From an uncultured Bacteroidales bacterium (GTDB lineage Bacteria; Bacteroidota; Bacteroidia; Bacteroidales; SZUA-534): 64,000 nucleotides of DNA. Every line of letters begins with the position of its first letter. Position 1 is the stretch's first letter. The DNA lies in the NCBI GenBank assembly GCA_902790595.1, contig CADASL010000005.1, positions 154,949 to 218,948 of the forward strand, given 5' to 3'. The notes under the pieces were generated by a model. That model ran no database searches, had not been told where the DNA came from, and saw only the letters and a list, made by a program, of their open reading frames with translations. Both the position numbers and the translations under genes were made by a program. Below are positions 1-8,468 of the stretch, one piece after another.

Positions 1-3000
1 GGTTTTATAAATCGGATACAATCCTGTATAATTCGTTGGCTCCGACAAATTTACAACCACATTATAGAATGCCTTTCCCTGACGGCCCACACCATTAGCA
101 TTCAGTGAATCACCGGTATATTCCCAACTGTTGTTGCCGACAAATGTCACAGTACCCTCACGCGGTTCGAAATAACCGGTCTTCGTATGGTCAGGACTCC
201 AGATATTGTTGTACCAATAGCTGTTGAGCGTGATATTGTAAGATGTGGCGCCATCGTCGTTACTAACATCGAGTCTGGCTAATGAGTCGATTTTCAACCA
301 ACCGGCAACGTTTATGTTACCGCCAAGCGATTTGGTACCTGTACCACTGAATGTCACATTATTGAATGTCGAACCGCTGATTTCCTGATTCGCACCATCA
401 AAAACAATATCCGATGAATGGTTGAACGTTCCTGAGTTCCGCCAGTTACCCGACACATATAATTTGTAACCGCTTGTCACAATAGCATCATCATCAATAA
501 TAACATCGCCGTCAATATCGAACGCGTTATCGTATGGCCGCTTAACCGCACTACCCGTAAACCGCATTTTCGGATAAATAATGCTTAGATTATAATTGCG
601 GATAAGCTGCTCTGTTGTACTACTATTGAAATGCAGCATTGCATCGCCCGTATGCAACAGATTGCAAGTCTGATACATATACAGGTCGCCACCTATTGTT
701 ATTGTGTGGTCTTCAATATCAATATGACCTTTTTTGTTGGCTGTCATAAGATTGCCGCCAACCTTAACATCGGTAAGGAAACGGCAAGTGTCGTTCTCGT
801 TCTTCTCAATGTAAATGTTATTGAACTGGTTATTGTTGACATTGTAAACCGCAATAGTCTGGGTGTTGCCAGTTCCACGCAAATAGAGGCTTCCCGCAAG
901 CTGGTGGAATACACCTCCGCCTGCATCAATGTTAACAAAATTACCATTAAGATATATTGTGCGATTATCGGCATTCACCTCGCATCCTGCGTGCAACGTC
1001 AAGTTTCCGTTAATTGTCATTGTGCTTTTCAGAGTCTTGACATCGCCACCTTGCATCTCGACATTCGGGAGCGTTGTTTGTACAATTTCCTGAGGCCCGC
1101 TTCCATTAAAGAGAACTGTGGCTCCCGGATTGATATTCACTTTGGCATCTTCGAGCTGCCAGTTGCCCTCTATTTCAATTTGCGCATTCGCATTGTCCAC
1201 AGTAAACACCGGAGTGTAGCCGTTATCTTCAATCCATCCCTGGATAACAATGTGAGGATTGTTCGGGTCTAGTCGTTTAACAGTATTGCCATACAAGTAA
1301 ATATTGCCGTAAGTAACACCCGGAATCTTTTGTTCAACATCTGTGGCATCGAACTGAACAACACTGTTAGCATTCATATTAACACTGCCGAAAGTGTCCA
1401 TCATATCCTCAAAATTGTTGGCACCGCTCGTTTTTATCCGGCAGTTGTTTCCCAACGAGAATGCGGAGTTCGGTCCTCCCGAAATATTATAGTTGTCAAT
1501 GTCCAGAGCCAAGCATAGCACCTCATTGTCACTATTGTTTGACAACGACAATGTTCCATTGACTGTAATGTCGCCTGTTATATATTTTGTTTGGGCGTAT
1601 TCTGGATCATTGCTTACAAATTGCAGATTGTTAAACGTATAGGCACCCGCGCCCCGTTTGTAAATGTATTGTGAGCGATTGCCAGAGCATTGCATTATAA
1701 GGGTTCCTGTTGATGTAATGTTGGTCTCGCCGTTCATATTAGGGTCGTCAACAATACAGTTTTTAAGGATATGAGTATGGTTATCCATTTTGACATTCAC
1801 CTCACCGTTTGTTGCCGGGTATACCTCCAAATTGTTCAAAATTGTGGTATTACCCATAAATGTTTTGGTTTTGTACTTAAGATACAGTCCTCCATAAGTT
1901 GTGGGGTATATATCCTGGTCAAATTCCGAGTCATATACAGCTTTACTTGTCTCACCAAAAACCACATTAATATCCTGCGGGAAATTGTTTTTGCCTCGCA
2001 TATATAGGTTTGTTCCGTTATTAACTGTCAATGTGTGATTGTCATCACCTTTTAAGACTGCCTGATACCAAGTTGTATCACTTCCTTCTACTGTGTAAGA
2101 GCCAACCAATACTATATATCCGCTTTCAATTTCTACATCATTCGACACGTTCAGTGTACCACCACTTCTGATATACACACTACCCGCGACCGTTATTTTA
2201 CCCGAACCGAGTGAATAATCACCCAATACGCTTCCGCTCTTATCTGGGTCTGCATTATATTTCCTAAATGTACCACCTGTCAGCCGCATCGGACTTTGCA
2301 AATCAATTCCTCCTTCTGCTAAACACCCTGAAAAAGAGTGACTGTATGTTGCCGCATCGTCAACAATTCTGGCTTTTCCCCAAGCACGCAACTCCGCAGT
2401 AGAATAAATGTTACCATGGAATGTTTTTGTACCAATTACACCGGATTTACTTCGGCACGATATACCAGCAAAAACCGCATCACCATTTATTGTTATCGTT
2501 TGGTCGCCATCAGCCGCACCCATCTCATGACCTCGGAAAAAACAAGTAAAACTTGTATTGGTATCATATGTACTGCCTGTATCAACCAGAAAATCGCCAC
2601 AAAAATGAAGTTCAGTGGAACTGCTTACTGTCGAGTTACCTGTGATATGAAATTCGTTTCCAACAAATATCTTACTCGAAACAACAATAAAACTTCCGTT
2701 GGTTACCGTCAGTTTATTAAACCAGTTATTATCGCCGACTCCGGAAATTGTCTGCACCTTGCCTCCGTCAAACACAACAGTACCATTCGTGTAGGCAAAA
2801 TCCTCGGCATTCGGAGCATTCTTGGTAAAGTTGCCCGCAATATGCATCTCGCGGCTGTTAATATTGAATTTTCCGCCGCTGCCAAGAGTAAATGAACCGT
2901 TAATATCCAAATCGACATTTGTTTTCACCGTTCCTGACGCCACCTCAAAGTTGTTGAAAACAGTAGTGCCAGCACCCGAAATTGTCTGTGTTCCGTCAAA

Positions 3001-3453
3001 CACAACGTTAACCACTTGTATCGATGATGTTTTGCGGAAATGAATGGTACCGTTATTTGCAAAACCTCCGGTAATCTTTAGCACGTGTGTTCCTTCTAAA
3101 GCCGCAACATCCACCTCTGCTCCTGCCTGCACTTCAAAACCGTTTTCAACAATAACGGTCTTGTCTTTTCCCGCTTCAGAGCCAAAAATCAGTTTTCCGC
3201 CCCCCGAAACTTTCAAATTCTCAACTGTGACCGATGTGTCTATAGTCACCGTATGCCCATCCGCTATCACAAACGAATTGTCTCCACTTGTAAAATCACC
3301 AACTGAAGGAGTTGGTGTCCACGTGGATGTTGCCGACCAATTACCGGTAACGACATTCGACGTAAACGTTTTTCCCTGCCCCACTGCCGAAACAGTTGAA
3401 ACCAACATCACGAACAATCCCAACAATAAATTGTGCAAAATATTCTTATTCAT
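1..3453 (-). CDS. Giant secreted beta-solenoid repeat protein, 3' end beyond window
   Basis: Reading the minus strand from the ATG at 3453-3451, the frame stays open for 1151 codons to the window edge; I checked every in-frame triplet and found no stop. The N terminus is a signal peptide (MNKN, then a hydrophobic stretch ending near VSTVSAVGQ). The rest consists of degenerate repeats rich in Gly, Asn, Thr and Val. A recurring motif is roughly V-F-x-G-x-x-x-Q-x-I-x-G followed by F-N-N-[IVF], for example VVFDGTQTISG, IVFDGANQEISG and VLFNGSGPQEI. Such motifs are typical of large Bacteroidota surface or T9SS-exported proteins with a parallel beta-solenoid fold. The stop and any C-terminal sorting domain lie outside the window. 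It is divergent from dpp3 across about 340 bp. Function is unknown; adhesion or a cell-surface role is inference. Confidence 0.88.
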   Translation of the reverse strand, partial: MNKNILHNLLLGLFVMLVSTVSAVGQGKTFTSNVVTGNWSATSTWTPTPSVGDFTSGDNSFVIADGHTVTIDTSVTVENLKVSGGGKLIFGSEAGKDKTVIVENGFEVQAGAEVDVAALEGTHVLKITGGFANNGTIHFRKTSSIQVVNVVFDGTQTISGAGTTVFNNFEVASGTVKTNVDLDINGSFTLGSGGKFNINSREMHIAGNFTKNAPNAEDFAYTNGTVVFDGGKVQTISGVGDNNWFNKLTVTNGSFIVVSSKIFVGNEFHITGNSTVSSSTELHFCGDFLVDTGSTYDTNTSFTCFFRGHEMGAADGDQTITINGDAVFAGISCRSKSGVIGTKTFHGNIYSTAELRAWGKARIVDDAATYSHSFSGCLAEGGIDLQSPMRLTGGTFRKYNADPDKSGSVLGDYSLGSGKITVAGSVYIRSGGTLNVSNDVEIESGYIVLVGSYTVEGSDTTWYQAVLKGDDNHTLTVNNGTNLYMRGKNNFPQDINVVFGETSKAVYDSEFDQDIYPTTYGGLYLKYKTKTFMGNTTILNNLEVYPATNGEVNVKMDNHTHILKNCIVDDPNMNGETNITSTGTLIMQCSGNRSQYIYKRGAGAYTFNNLQFVSNDPEYAQTKYITGDITVNGTLSLSNNSDNEVLCLALDIDNYNISGGPNSAFSLGNNCRIKTSGANNFEDMMDTFGSVNMNANSVVQFDATDVEQKIPGVTYGNIYLYGNTVKRLDPNNPHIVIQGWIEDNGYTPVFTVDNANAQIEIEGNWQLEDAKVNINPGATVLFNGSGPQEIVQTTLPNVEMQGGDVKTLKSTMTINGNLTLHAGCEVNADNRTIYLNGNFVNIDAGGGVFHQLAGSLYLRGTGNTQTIAVYNVNNNQFNNIYIEKNENDTCRFLTDVKVGGNLMTANKKGHIDIEDHTITIGGDLYMYQTCNLLHTGDAMLHFNSSTTEQLIRNYNLSIIYPKMRFTGSAVKRPYDNAFDIDGDVIIDDDAIVTSGYKLYVSGNWRNSGTFNHSSDIVFDGANQEISGSTFNNVTFSGTGTKSLGGNINVAGWLKIDSLARLDVSNDDGATSYNITLNSYWYNNIWSPDHTKTGYFEPREGTVTFVGNNSWEYTGDSLNANGVGRQGKAFYNVVVNLSEPTNYTGLYPIYKT

Positions 3454-3789
3454 AATATTACAATAATTTCAAATTATCCCCAAAACACTATTTACAGTAC
3501 TTTTAATAGGTGCGAAAATTAAGCTATTACCTATATAAATAAGGTTTTTTGTGGCGAAATGCTACTTCTTTTTGACAAATGTCAAGCAGTTTTTTTTATG
3601 ACAATACGATTAAAACGCCAATTGCATTTTTTTGCAAGGAACGCGGATTTAGTCTATGGGTAAAATATTAGAAATGTATTAGATAGCATACCGTTTTTTT
3701 TCAACATTCACACTGTCGAAAAAAAACACGATGGCGAACATTCTGTTCCGAATTCGCGACTACCTTCGCCAAACAAAAAAACGAACACA
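3454..3789. other. Divergent intergenic region with two inverted repeats
   Basis: AT-rich spacer between the solenoid gene (minus) and dpp3 (plus). It contains the palindrome TTGACAAATGTCAA (3572-3585) and a looser inverted repeat ATAGGT (3508-3513) / ACCTAT (3533-3538). A weak plus-strand -7-like element TACCTTCG lies at 3762-3769, just before dpp3. I see no convincing promoter for the minus gene and no further coding sequence. Confidence 0.4.
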
Positions 3790-5745
3790 ATGGAAGCCGA
3801 AAAGGATTTTGAATACGTTATCGACCGCTTTGCCGACATCAAGATTATGCGGTACAAAGTGCCTGAATTTGAGAATCTTACACTCAATCAAAAGATATTC
3901 ATCTACTATCTGAGCCAGGCGGCGCAGTGCGGACGAGACATTATTTTCGACCAGTTCTACCGCCACAACCTGCTGGTGCGCCGCACCGTGGACGCCATTG
4001 TCAGCAGTTACGGCGGCAATCGCGAAAGCGGTGATTTTAAGCAGTTTATGGTTTACGCTAAACGTGTTTGGTTCAGCAACGGCGTGCACCACCACTACAG
4101 TTGCGACAAGTTTTTCCCCGAAATTGACGCCGAAACATTTAAGCAACTGATTCTCAATTCCGATTTCGGTCAAATGCCGAAAAACGAAGGCGAATCGGCG
4201 GCGGATTTTGCCAATCGGGTAACCGAGATAATATACAGCAAATCAGACCTTAAGCGTGTCAGTCTTGACAGCAGCGGCGATGTGGTGAAGGCATCGGCGT
4301 GCAATTTCTACAGCGGTGTGAGTCAGGCCGAAGTGGAAGCGTACAACGCCACTCTGCCCCAACCCGACGCGGCTCGGCCACTGTCGAACGGACTCAACAG
4401 CCGCCTTGTGAAAACCAACGGGCGCATCACCGAAGAAACTTATCGCGTAGGCGGGAAATATGGCAAGGCTATCGAACAGATTGTCAGTTGGTTAACAAAA
4501 GCTGCGCCTTACGCTGAAACCGACCAGCAGCGCCAATCGATTGAAAAACTCATCAGTTACTACCAAACAGGCGACCTGCGCACTTGGGACGAGTATAACA
4601 TATTGTGGGTCAGCGACAACGAGCCGCTAGTGGATTTTGTTAACGGCTTTATCGAAGTGTACGGCGACCCGCTCGGCATCAAGGCCACGTGGGAATCGCT
4701 TGTCAACTTCAAAGACCTGACGGCAACACGCCGAACCGAGACCATCAGCGGCAACGCGCAATGGTTTGAAGACCACGCACCCATCGACAGCCGTTTCAAG
4801 AAAAAGAACGTTAAAGGCGTGACTGCCAAAGTGATAACCGCTGTTCAACTTGGCGGCGACTGCTACCCGTCGACGCCCATCGGCATCAATCTGCCCAACG
4901 CCGACTGGATTCGCAAGGAACACGGTTCGAAGTCAGTCACCATCGAGAACATCACCTACGCCTACCATCAGGCGAGCCTTGGCAGCGGAATGCTCGACGA
5001 GTTCTGCCACGACGAAGCCGAACGCGCCCGCTCGCGCAAATACGGCTACAAATCGAGCAACCTGCACACCGACCTGCACGAGTGTCTGGGACACGGCTCG
5101 GGCCAACTGCTGCCTGGCACCAACCCCGACGCGCTGAAAAACTACAGTTCGACTCTGGAAGAAGCCCGCGCCGACCTTTTCGCACTCTACTACATTGCCG
5201 ACCCGAAGATTGTTGAGCTAGGATTATTGCCTGACAATGAAGCGTTTAAGGCAGAATACGACTCGTATATCCGCAACGGCCTAATGACGCAACTCACGCG
5301 CATCGAGTTGGGCAAGGACCTTGAAGAGTCGCATATGCGCAACCGCCAACTCATTGCCCGCTGGGCGCTCGAAAAAGGCAAAGCCGAAAATGTGGTTGAA
5401 CTGCTGAAAATCGACGAAAAAAGTTACACCCGAATCAACAATTACGCGAAACTGAGAGAACTTTTCGGCAAGTTGCTGGCTGAAATTCAAAGGATTAAAT
5501 CGGAAGGCGATTTTGAAGCGGGAAAAGCTCTTGTCGAAACTTACGCCGTGAAAATAGACCGCATACTTCACGCCGAAGTGCTGCAACGCTTTGAGAAACT
5601 GAACATTGCGCCATACGGTGGTTTTGTGAATCCTGTGCTGAAATCTGTTGTTGAGAATGACAAAATTACAGATATAACTATCGATTACACAGAGAGTTAC
5701 ACCGAGCAAATGTTGCGGTACGGACGGGAATTTGGGTTTCTATAG
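3790..5745 (+). CDS. Dipeptidyl-peptidase III (metallopeptidase family M49)
   Basis: Zinc exopeptidase that removes dipeptides from peptide N termini. The M49 signature HExxGH is present as HECLGH (His430, Glu431, His435). The second motif, with the third zinc ligand, reads EEARAD (Glu457-Glu458), where the family usually has EECRAE/D. At 651 residues it is close to bacterial members (about 650-700). No signal peptide is visible, so cytoplasmic location is inferred. The ATG at 3790 follows a short leader. The last 11 codons (5710-5745) recur as a displaced copy at 6961-6996, so the present 3' end may have been replaced when the following segment arrived. Confidence 0.93.
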   Translation: MEAEKDFEYVIDRFADIKIMRYKVPEFENLTLNQKIFIYYLSQAAQCGRDIIFDQFYRHNLLVRRTVDAIVSSYGGNRESGDFKQFMVYAKRVWFSNGVHHHYSCDKFFPEIDAETFKQLILNSDFGQMPKNEGESAADFANRVTEIIYSKSDLKRVSLDSSGDVVKASACNFYSGVSQAEVEAYNATLPQPDAARPLSNGLNSRLVKTNGRITEETYRVGGKYGKAIEQIVSWLTKAAPYAETDQQRQSIEKLISYYQTGDLRTWDEYNILWVSDNEPLVDFVNGFIEVYGDPLGIKATWESLVNFKDLTATRRTETISGNAQWFEDHAPIDSRFKKKNVKGVTAKVITAVQLGGDCYPSTPIGINLPNADWIRKEHGSKSVTIENITYAYHQASLGSGMLDEFCHDEAERARSRKYGYKSSNLHTDLHECLGHGSGQLLPGTNPDALKNYSSTLEEARADLFALYYIADPKIVELGLLPDNEAFKAEYDSYIRNGLMTQLTRIELGKDLEESHMRNRQLIARWALEKGKAENVVELLKIDEKSYTRINNYAKLRELFGKLLAEIQRIKSEGDFEAGKALVETYAVKIDRILHAEVLQRFEKLNIAPYGGFVNPVLKSVVENDKITDITIDYTESYTEQMLRYGREFGFL

Positions 5746-5810
5746 TTTATTATTGAACGCCGATAACGCTGATTGAACTGATTTACATAGTTTTTTCAAA
5801 GAAATACAAC

Positions 5811-5818
5811 TACATTTG
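5811..5818 (+). promoter_or_regulatory. Putative -7 box TACATTTG for the AT-rich secreted gene
   Basis: Exact match to the Bacteroidota TAnnTTTG element, 59 bases upstream of the ATG at 5878. No good TTTG -33 box is present, only a T-rich run at 5791-5796. Confidence 0.5.
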
Positions 5819-5877
5819 GCGCTATAAAGAGATACTCTTTATAATATTTCGTGAACTTTGCTGATAAATCACTAACT

Positions 5878-6876
5878 ATGAGAACCATATGTTTTTTAAC
5901 AACATTTGCTTTTACTTTCTTGTTTAATGCAGCCAACGCAACAAGTCAAACGCTTACAGAACAAATAATTAACTATTACAACAAACTAAATAAAACAGAA
6001 TATTGCCAAAGTCTTATTGATGCTTATAAAAAAGACCATTTGAAATTGGCGAAAAGGGAACCGCCATTCGGAAATCCTTCTGATTCATTGTGTTTAGCTG
6101 GAGATATAAATTATTTCACAAATATGGTTAATCAACCAGACCCATATTTCGTGTTAAAGTTGAATATCATCAACAATCAATTCGTAATTGACACTCTATC
6201 ACCTAACTTCGACTTGTATTGGTTTGGAAAGCAATATGGCTCGAAAGGGAAAAGTGTAGATATTGTAGTTACAGAAAGTCCGAATTTTATACCGCTAACT
6301 TGTAATGAATTCTTCTATCAAGCGACTTCAAAAAAAATTGTAAACAGAGCAGCAAAAGCTATGCGTGAAATCTTAAAGAAAAAGCCATTTTGTCTTTTGT
6401 CTTGCGATGAAATTTTAGCATTAATATATATGCTTGACGGAAAGATATATGTTTATGATTTGGTTAGTATGAAAGAATACGAAGCCGATTTCTTTTTACA
6501 GAATGTATATATAAACTATAAAGACAAATTGCATACCCAATCGTATGGTGACACCGAATACGAACAAATTGCCGCAGAAACGAATAATTACAAAGGATTG
6601 GGATGCAAGAACTCTAACTATATCAAATACTTGCATAGTCATTTTGAATTTGAACAACTATTGAGAACTGACTTGGAAAAAAGAGGAACAATGCGCACAA
6701 TAGCAGAGGCTGACGGAGTAGTTAACGCCTATTTCCCTATCAAACAAAGGGTTCATACTGATAATGTCCGAGATTTACAATTCTTCACTGACAAGGTGAT
6801 AGTACGTTTCAGAATAGGTTCATTCAAAACTTCCTCAATGAATAATGATTGGCGTTTCTTTTATATAAAGAAATAA
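5878..6876 (+). CDS. Hypothetical secreted protein, AT-rich
   Basis: 332 residues from the ATG at 5878. An in-frame GTG at 5851 is less likely because the ATG places a classical signal peptide (MRTICFLTTFAFTFLFNAANA) at the N terminus. The mature part is charged and rich in Lys, Asn, Asp and Tyr, with no motif I recognise and no further membrane segment. Base composition is clearly more AT-rich than dpp3 upstream or the RNA ligase downstream, which suggests recent acquisition. It is the only gene in the segment between the intact dpp3 3' end and its displaced copy at 6960, so it looks like cargo of that insertion. Function unknown. Confidence 0.75.
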   Translation: MRTICFLTTFAFTFLFNAANATSQTLTEQIINYYNKLNKTEYCQSLIDAYKKDHLKLAKREPPFGNPSDSLCLAGDINYFTNMVNQPDPYFVLKLNIINNQFVIDTLSPNFDLYWFGKQYGSKGKSVDIVVTESPNFIPLTCNEFFYQATSKKIVNRAAKAMREILKKKPFCLLSCDEILALIYMLDGKIYVYDLVSMKEYEADFFLQNVYINYKDKLHTQSYGDTEYEQIAAETNNYKGLGCKNSNYIKYLHSHFEFEQLLRTDLEKRGTMRTIAEADGVVNAYFPIKQRVHTDNVRDLQFFTDKVIVRFRIGSFKTSSMNNDWRFFYIKK

Positions 6877-6959
6877 ATACTCGTTATGCCATAAGAATAG
6901 ATTTTTCCAAAAATCACAAAATTATGCCACCCCAAAAACGCCTAAAATCCAAAGGGAAC

Positions 6960-6996
6960 AATGTTGCGGTACGGACGGGAATTCGGGTTTTTGTAA
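6960..6996 (+). pseudogene. Displaced copy of the 3' end of dpp3
   Basis: This stretch encodes MLRYGREFGFL and a stop, identical to the last 11 residues of DPP III at 5710-5745. The DNA is identical over 24 bases at the start (6960-6983). The differences that follow are all synonymous: TTT/TTC, CTA/TTG and stop TAG/TAA. It is not preceded by more dpp3 sequence. It most likely marks the original end of dpp3, separated from the body of the gene by an insertion. Confidence 0.85.
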
Positions 6997-6999
6997 AGA

Positions 7000-7155
7000 T
7001 TACGCAAACAAATCGTCAATCACCACTCGGTCGCGGCGGTCGATAAGCAGGTCGATTTGCACACGGCGGGTGTCGGTTTCCGAAGTGTCGTCATCGGTTG
7101 AATACCAGCACGATTCCTCACTTAAAACGGCCGAAATGCCGATAGTTTTTTTTCA
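7000..7155 (-). pseudogene. Remnant of a DUF234-type AAA+ ATPase gene
   Basis: A minus-strand frame between TGA and TAA encodes about 48 residues with no start. It includes TIGISAVLSEESCWY and, further on, VQIDLLIDRRDRV. These resemble the C-terminal region of the Bacteroidota AAA+ ATPases with a DUF234 nuclease-like domain, in which ALGISG and (A)QIDLLIDR are followed by D-x-V-I-N-x-C-E-x-K. The frame breaks after DRV, so the end is missing, and nothing of the ATPase domain remains upstream. Family assignment is from memory of the motif. Confidence 0.6.
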
Positions 7156-7171
7156 TCTGCGCAAGTTTTGA

Positions 7172-7261
7172 TTCTGTCGGAATCTACAAAAAAAAATACA
7201 CATTCCGACCAAATCAAACTTTGAAATTGTCGGAATCTTGTCAAAATAGATAGATTCCGAC
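7172..7261. repeat. Two imperfect tandem units each holding an inverted repeat
   Basis: Two units of about 53 bp contain GTCGGAATCT followed after a spacer by ATTCCGAC. In the second unit the arms are perfect: GTCGGAATCT (7229-7238) and AGATTCCGAC (7252-7261). In the first they are GTCGGAATCT (7176-7185) and ATTCCGAC (7202-7209). The repeat lies between the ATPase remnant and the promoter of the RNA ligase. It could be an operator left from the lost gene, or a mobile palindrome. Confidence 0.6.
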
Positions 7262-7331
7262 TAAATCGAAATTCAAGAATATCGAAATTATATCAGATAC
7301 AGAGAATTACGACCAGCACGCAGAAAGCACA

Positions 7332-7362
7332 TTTGAAGATTTATCGGATTTTTCTATCTTTG
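7332..7362 (+). promoter_or_regulatory. Promoter of the RNA ligase gene
   Basis: TTTG (7332-7335), 19-base spacer, TATCTTTG (7355-7362). Both boxes match the Bacteroidota consensus. The ATG is 58 bases downstream. Confidence 0.7.
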
Positions 7363-7420
7363 TAGAAAGCGAAAATTATAGCGCTTCCTGACAACGAATC
7401 AATCTTAAAACAAACTGTAT

Positions 7421-8464
7421 ATGAGAAAATTAGCAAGCATTCAGGTGATTAACGGCGTTGAGCCCATCGAAGGAGCCGACCGTATTGAACTTTGCCACGT
7501 TTTGGGGTGGCAGTGCGTGGCGAACAAAGGCCAGTTCAAGGTTGGCGACAAATGCGTCTATTTCGAGATTGACAGTTTTCTGCCCGTGAGACCGCAATTC
7601 GAGTTTCTGCGCGCCACAAGCTACCGCAAGACCAACGTTATGGGCGAAGGTTTTAAAATTAAGACAATGAAGTTCCGCGGACAAATTTCGCAGGGCCTCA
7701 TCCAACCGCTGAGCGCCTTCAGCGAACTTGCCGCCGACACCGAAATTGGCACCGACGTGACTGAAACTCTGGGTGTTAAGGAATGGGAAATTGAAGAGCG
7801 GGCAACCACTGGTGGCACAATTGTGGGCCAGTTGCCATACGACGTGCCCCACACCGACGAGACGCGCGTGCAAGCCTGCCCCGAACTCATTCAGGAATTT
7901 GCGGGACTGGAATATTACATTTCGACAAAAATGGACGGTTCGTCGCACTCTATCAGTCTGGACCAGAACGGATTCCACGTCACAGGCCACAACTACGAAT
8001 ATAAAGACGACGACACTTCGGACTTCTACAAACTTGTGAAAGAGCGTGGCTACGAGTCGGCCGTTCGCAACTATTTTGAAACCAATGGTTTGCGAACGCT
8101 CACCATTCAAGGCGAGTTTTGCGCGCCTGGAATCCAAAACAACCGCCTGAAACTGCTGAAACCAGAATGGTACGTATTCACCGTGCGCGTGAACGGCCAG
8201 CGCGTTGGGCTGCGTAAAATGCAGGAAATCTGCACCGATTTGAATCTGACAATGGTGCCTATTGAAGAAGTTGACACCGACCTGCCGACCAAATATCCGA
8301 CTGTGGAATCGCTGCTCGCGCGGTCCGACGGCCAGTACCCCAACGGCGGCAAAAAAGAAGGTATTGTCATCCGCCCCACCGAGCCAGTTTTCAGCACGCT
8401 AATCAGCGCCAGCCTGTCAATGAAAGTGGTGAACAACAATTATTTGCTAAAAAACGAGGATTGA
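7421..8464 (+). CDS. ATP-dependent RNA ligase, Rnl5/DRB0094-like
   Basis: 347 residues. Motif I of the covalent nucleotidyltransferase superfamily is KMDGSS, with Lys170 as the expected AMP acceptor. Motif IV appears as EGIVIR near residue 310, and motif V near the C terminus as SMKVVNNNYLLK. The N-terminal third looks like the OB-like module that precedes the catalytic domain in Deinococcus DRB0094-type ligases. The family seals nicked RNA using ATP. The gene has its own promoter and is convergent with the glycosyltransferase, 4 bases apart. No RtcA, PNKP or toxin nuclease gene lies beside it, so the substrate is unknown. Confidence 0.88.
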   Translation: MRKLASIQVINGVEPIEGADRIELCHVLGWQCVANKGQFKVGDKCVYFEIDSFLPVRPQFEFLRATSYRKTNVMGEGFKIKTMKFRGQISQGLIQPLSAFSELAADTEIGTDVTETLGVKEWEIEERATTGGTIVGQLPYDVPHTDETRVQACPELIQEFAGLEYYISTKMDGSSHSISLDQNGFHVTGHNYEYKDDDTSDFYKLVKERGYESAVRNYFETNGLRTLTIQGEFCAPGIQNNRLKLLKPEWYVFTVRVNGQRVGLRKMQEICTDLNLTMVPIEEVDTDLPTKYPTVESLLARSDGQYPNGGKKEGIVIRPTEPVFSTLISASLSMKVVNNNYLLKNED

Positions 8465-8468
8465 TAAT

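Noticed and set aside
631..3466. A series of plus-strand open frames opposite the solenoid gene
   Set aside because: They are antisense to an uninterrupted 1151-codon minus frame with a signal peptide and repeats, and their translations show no domain or start signal.
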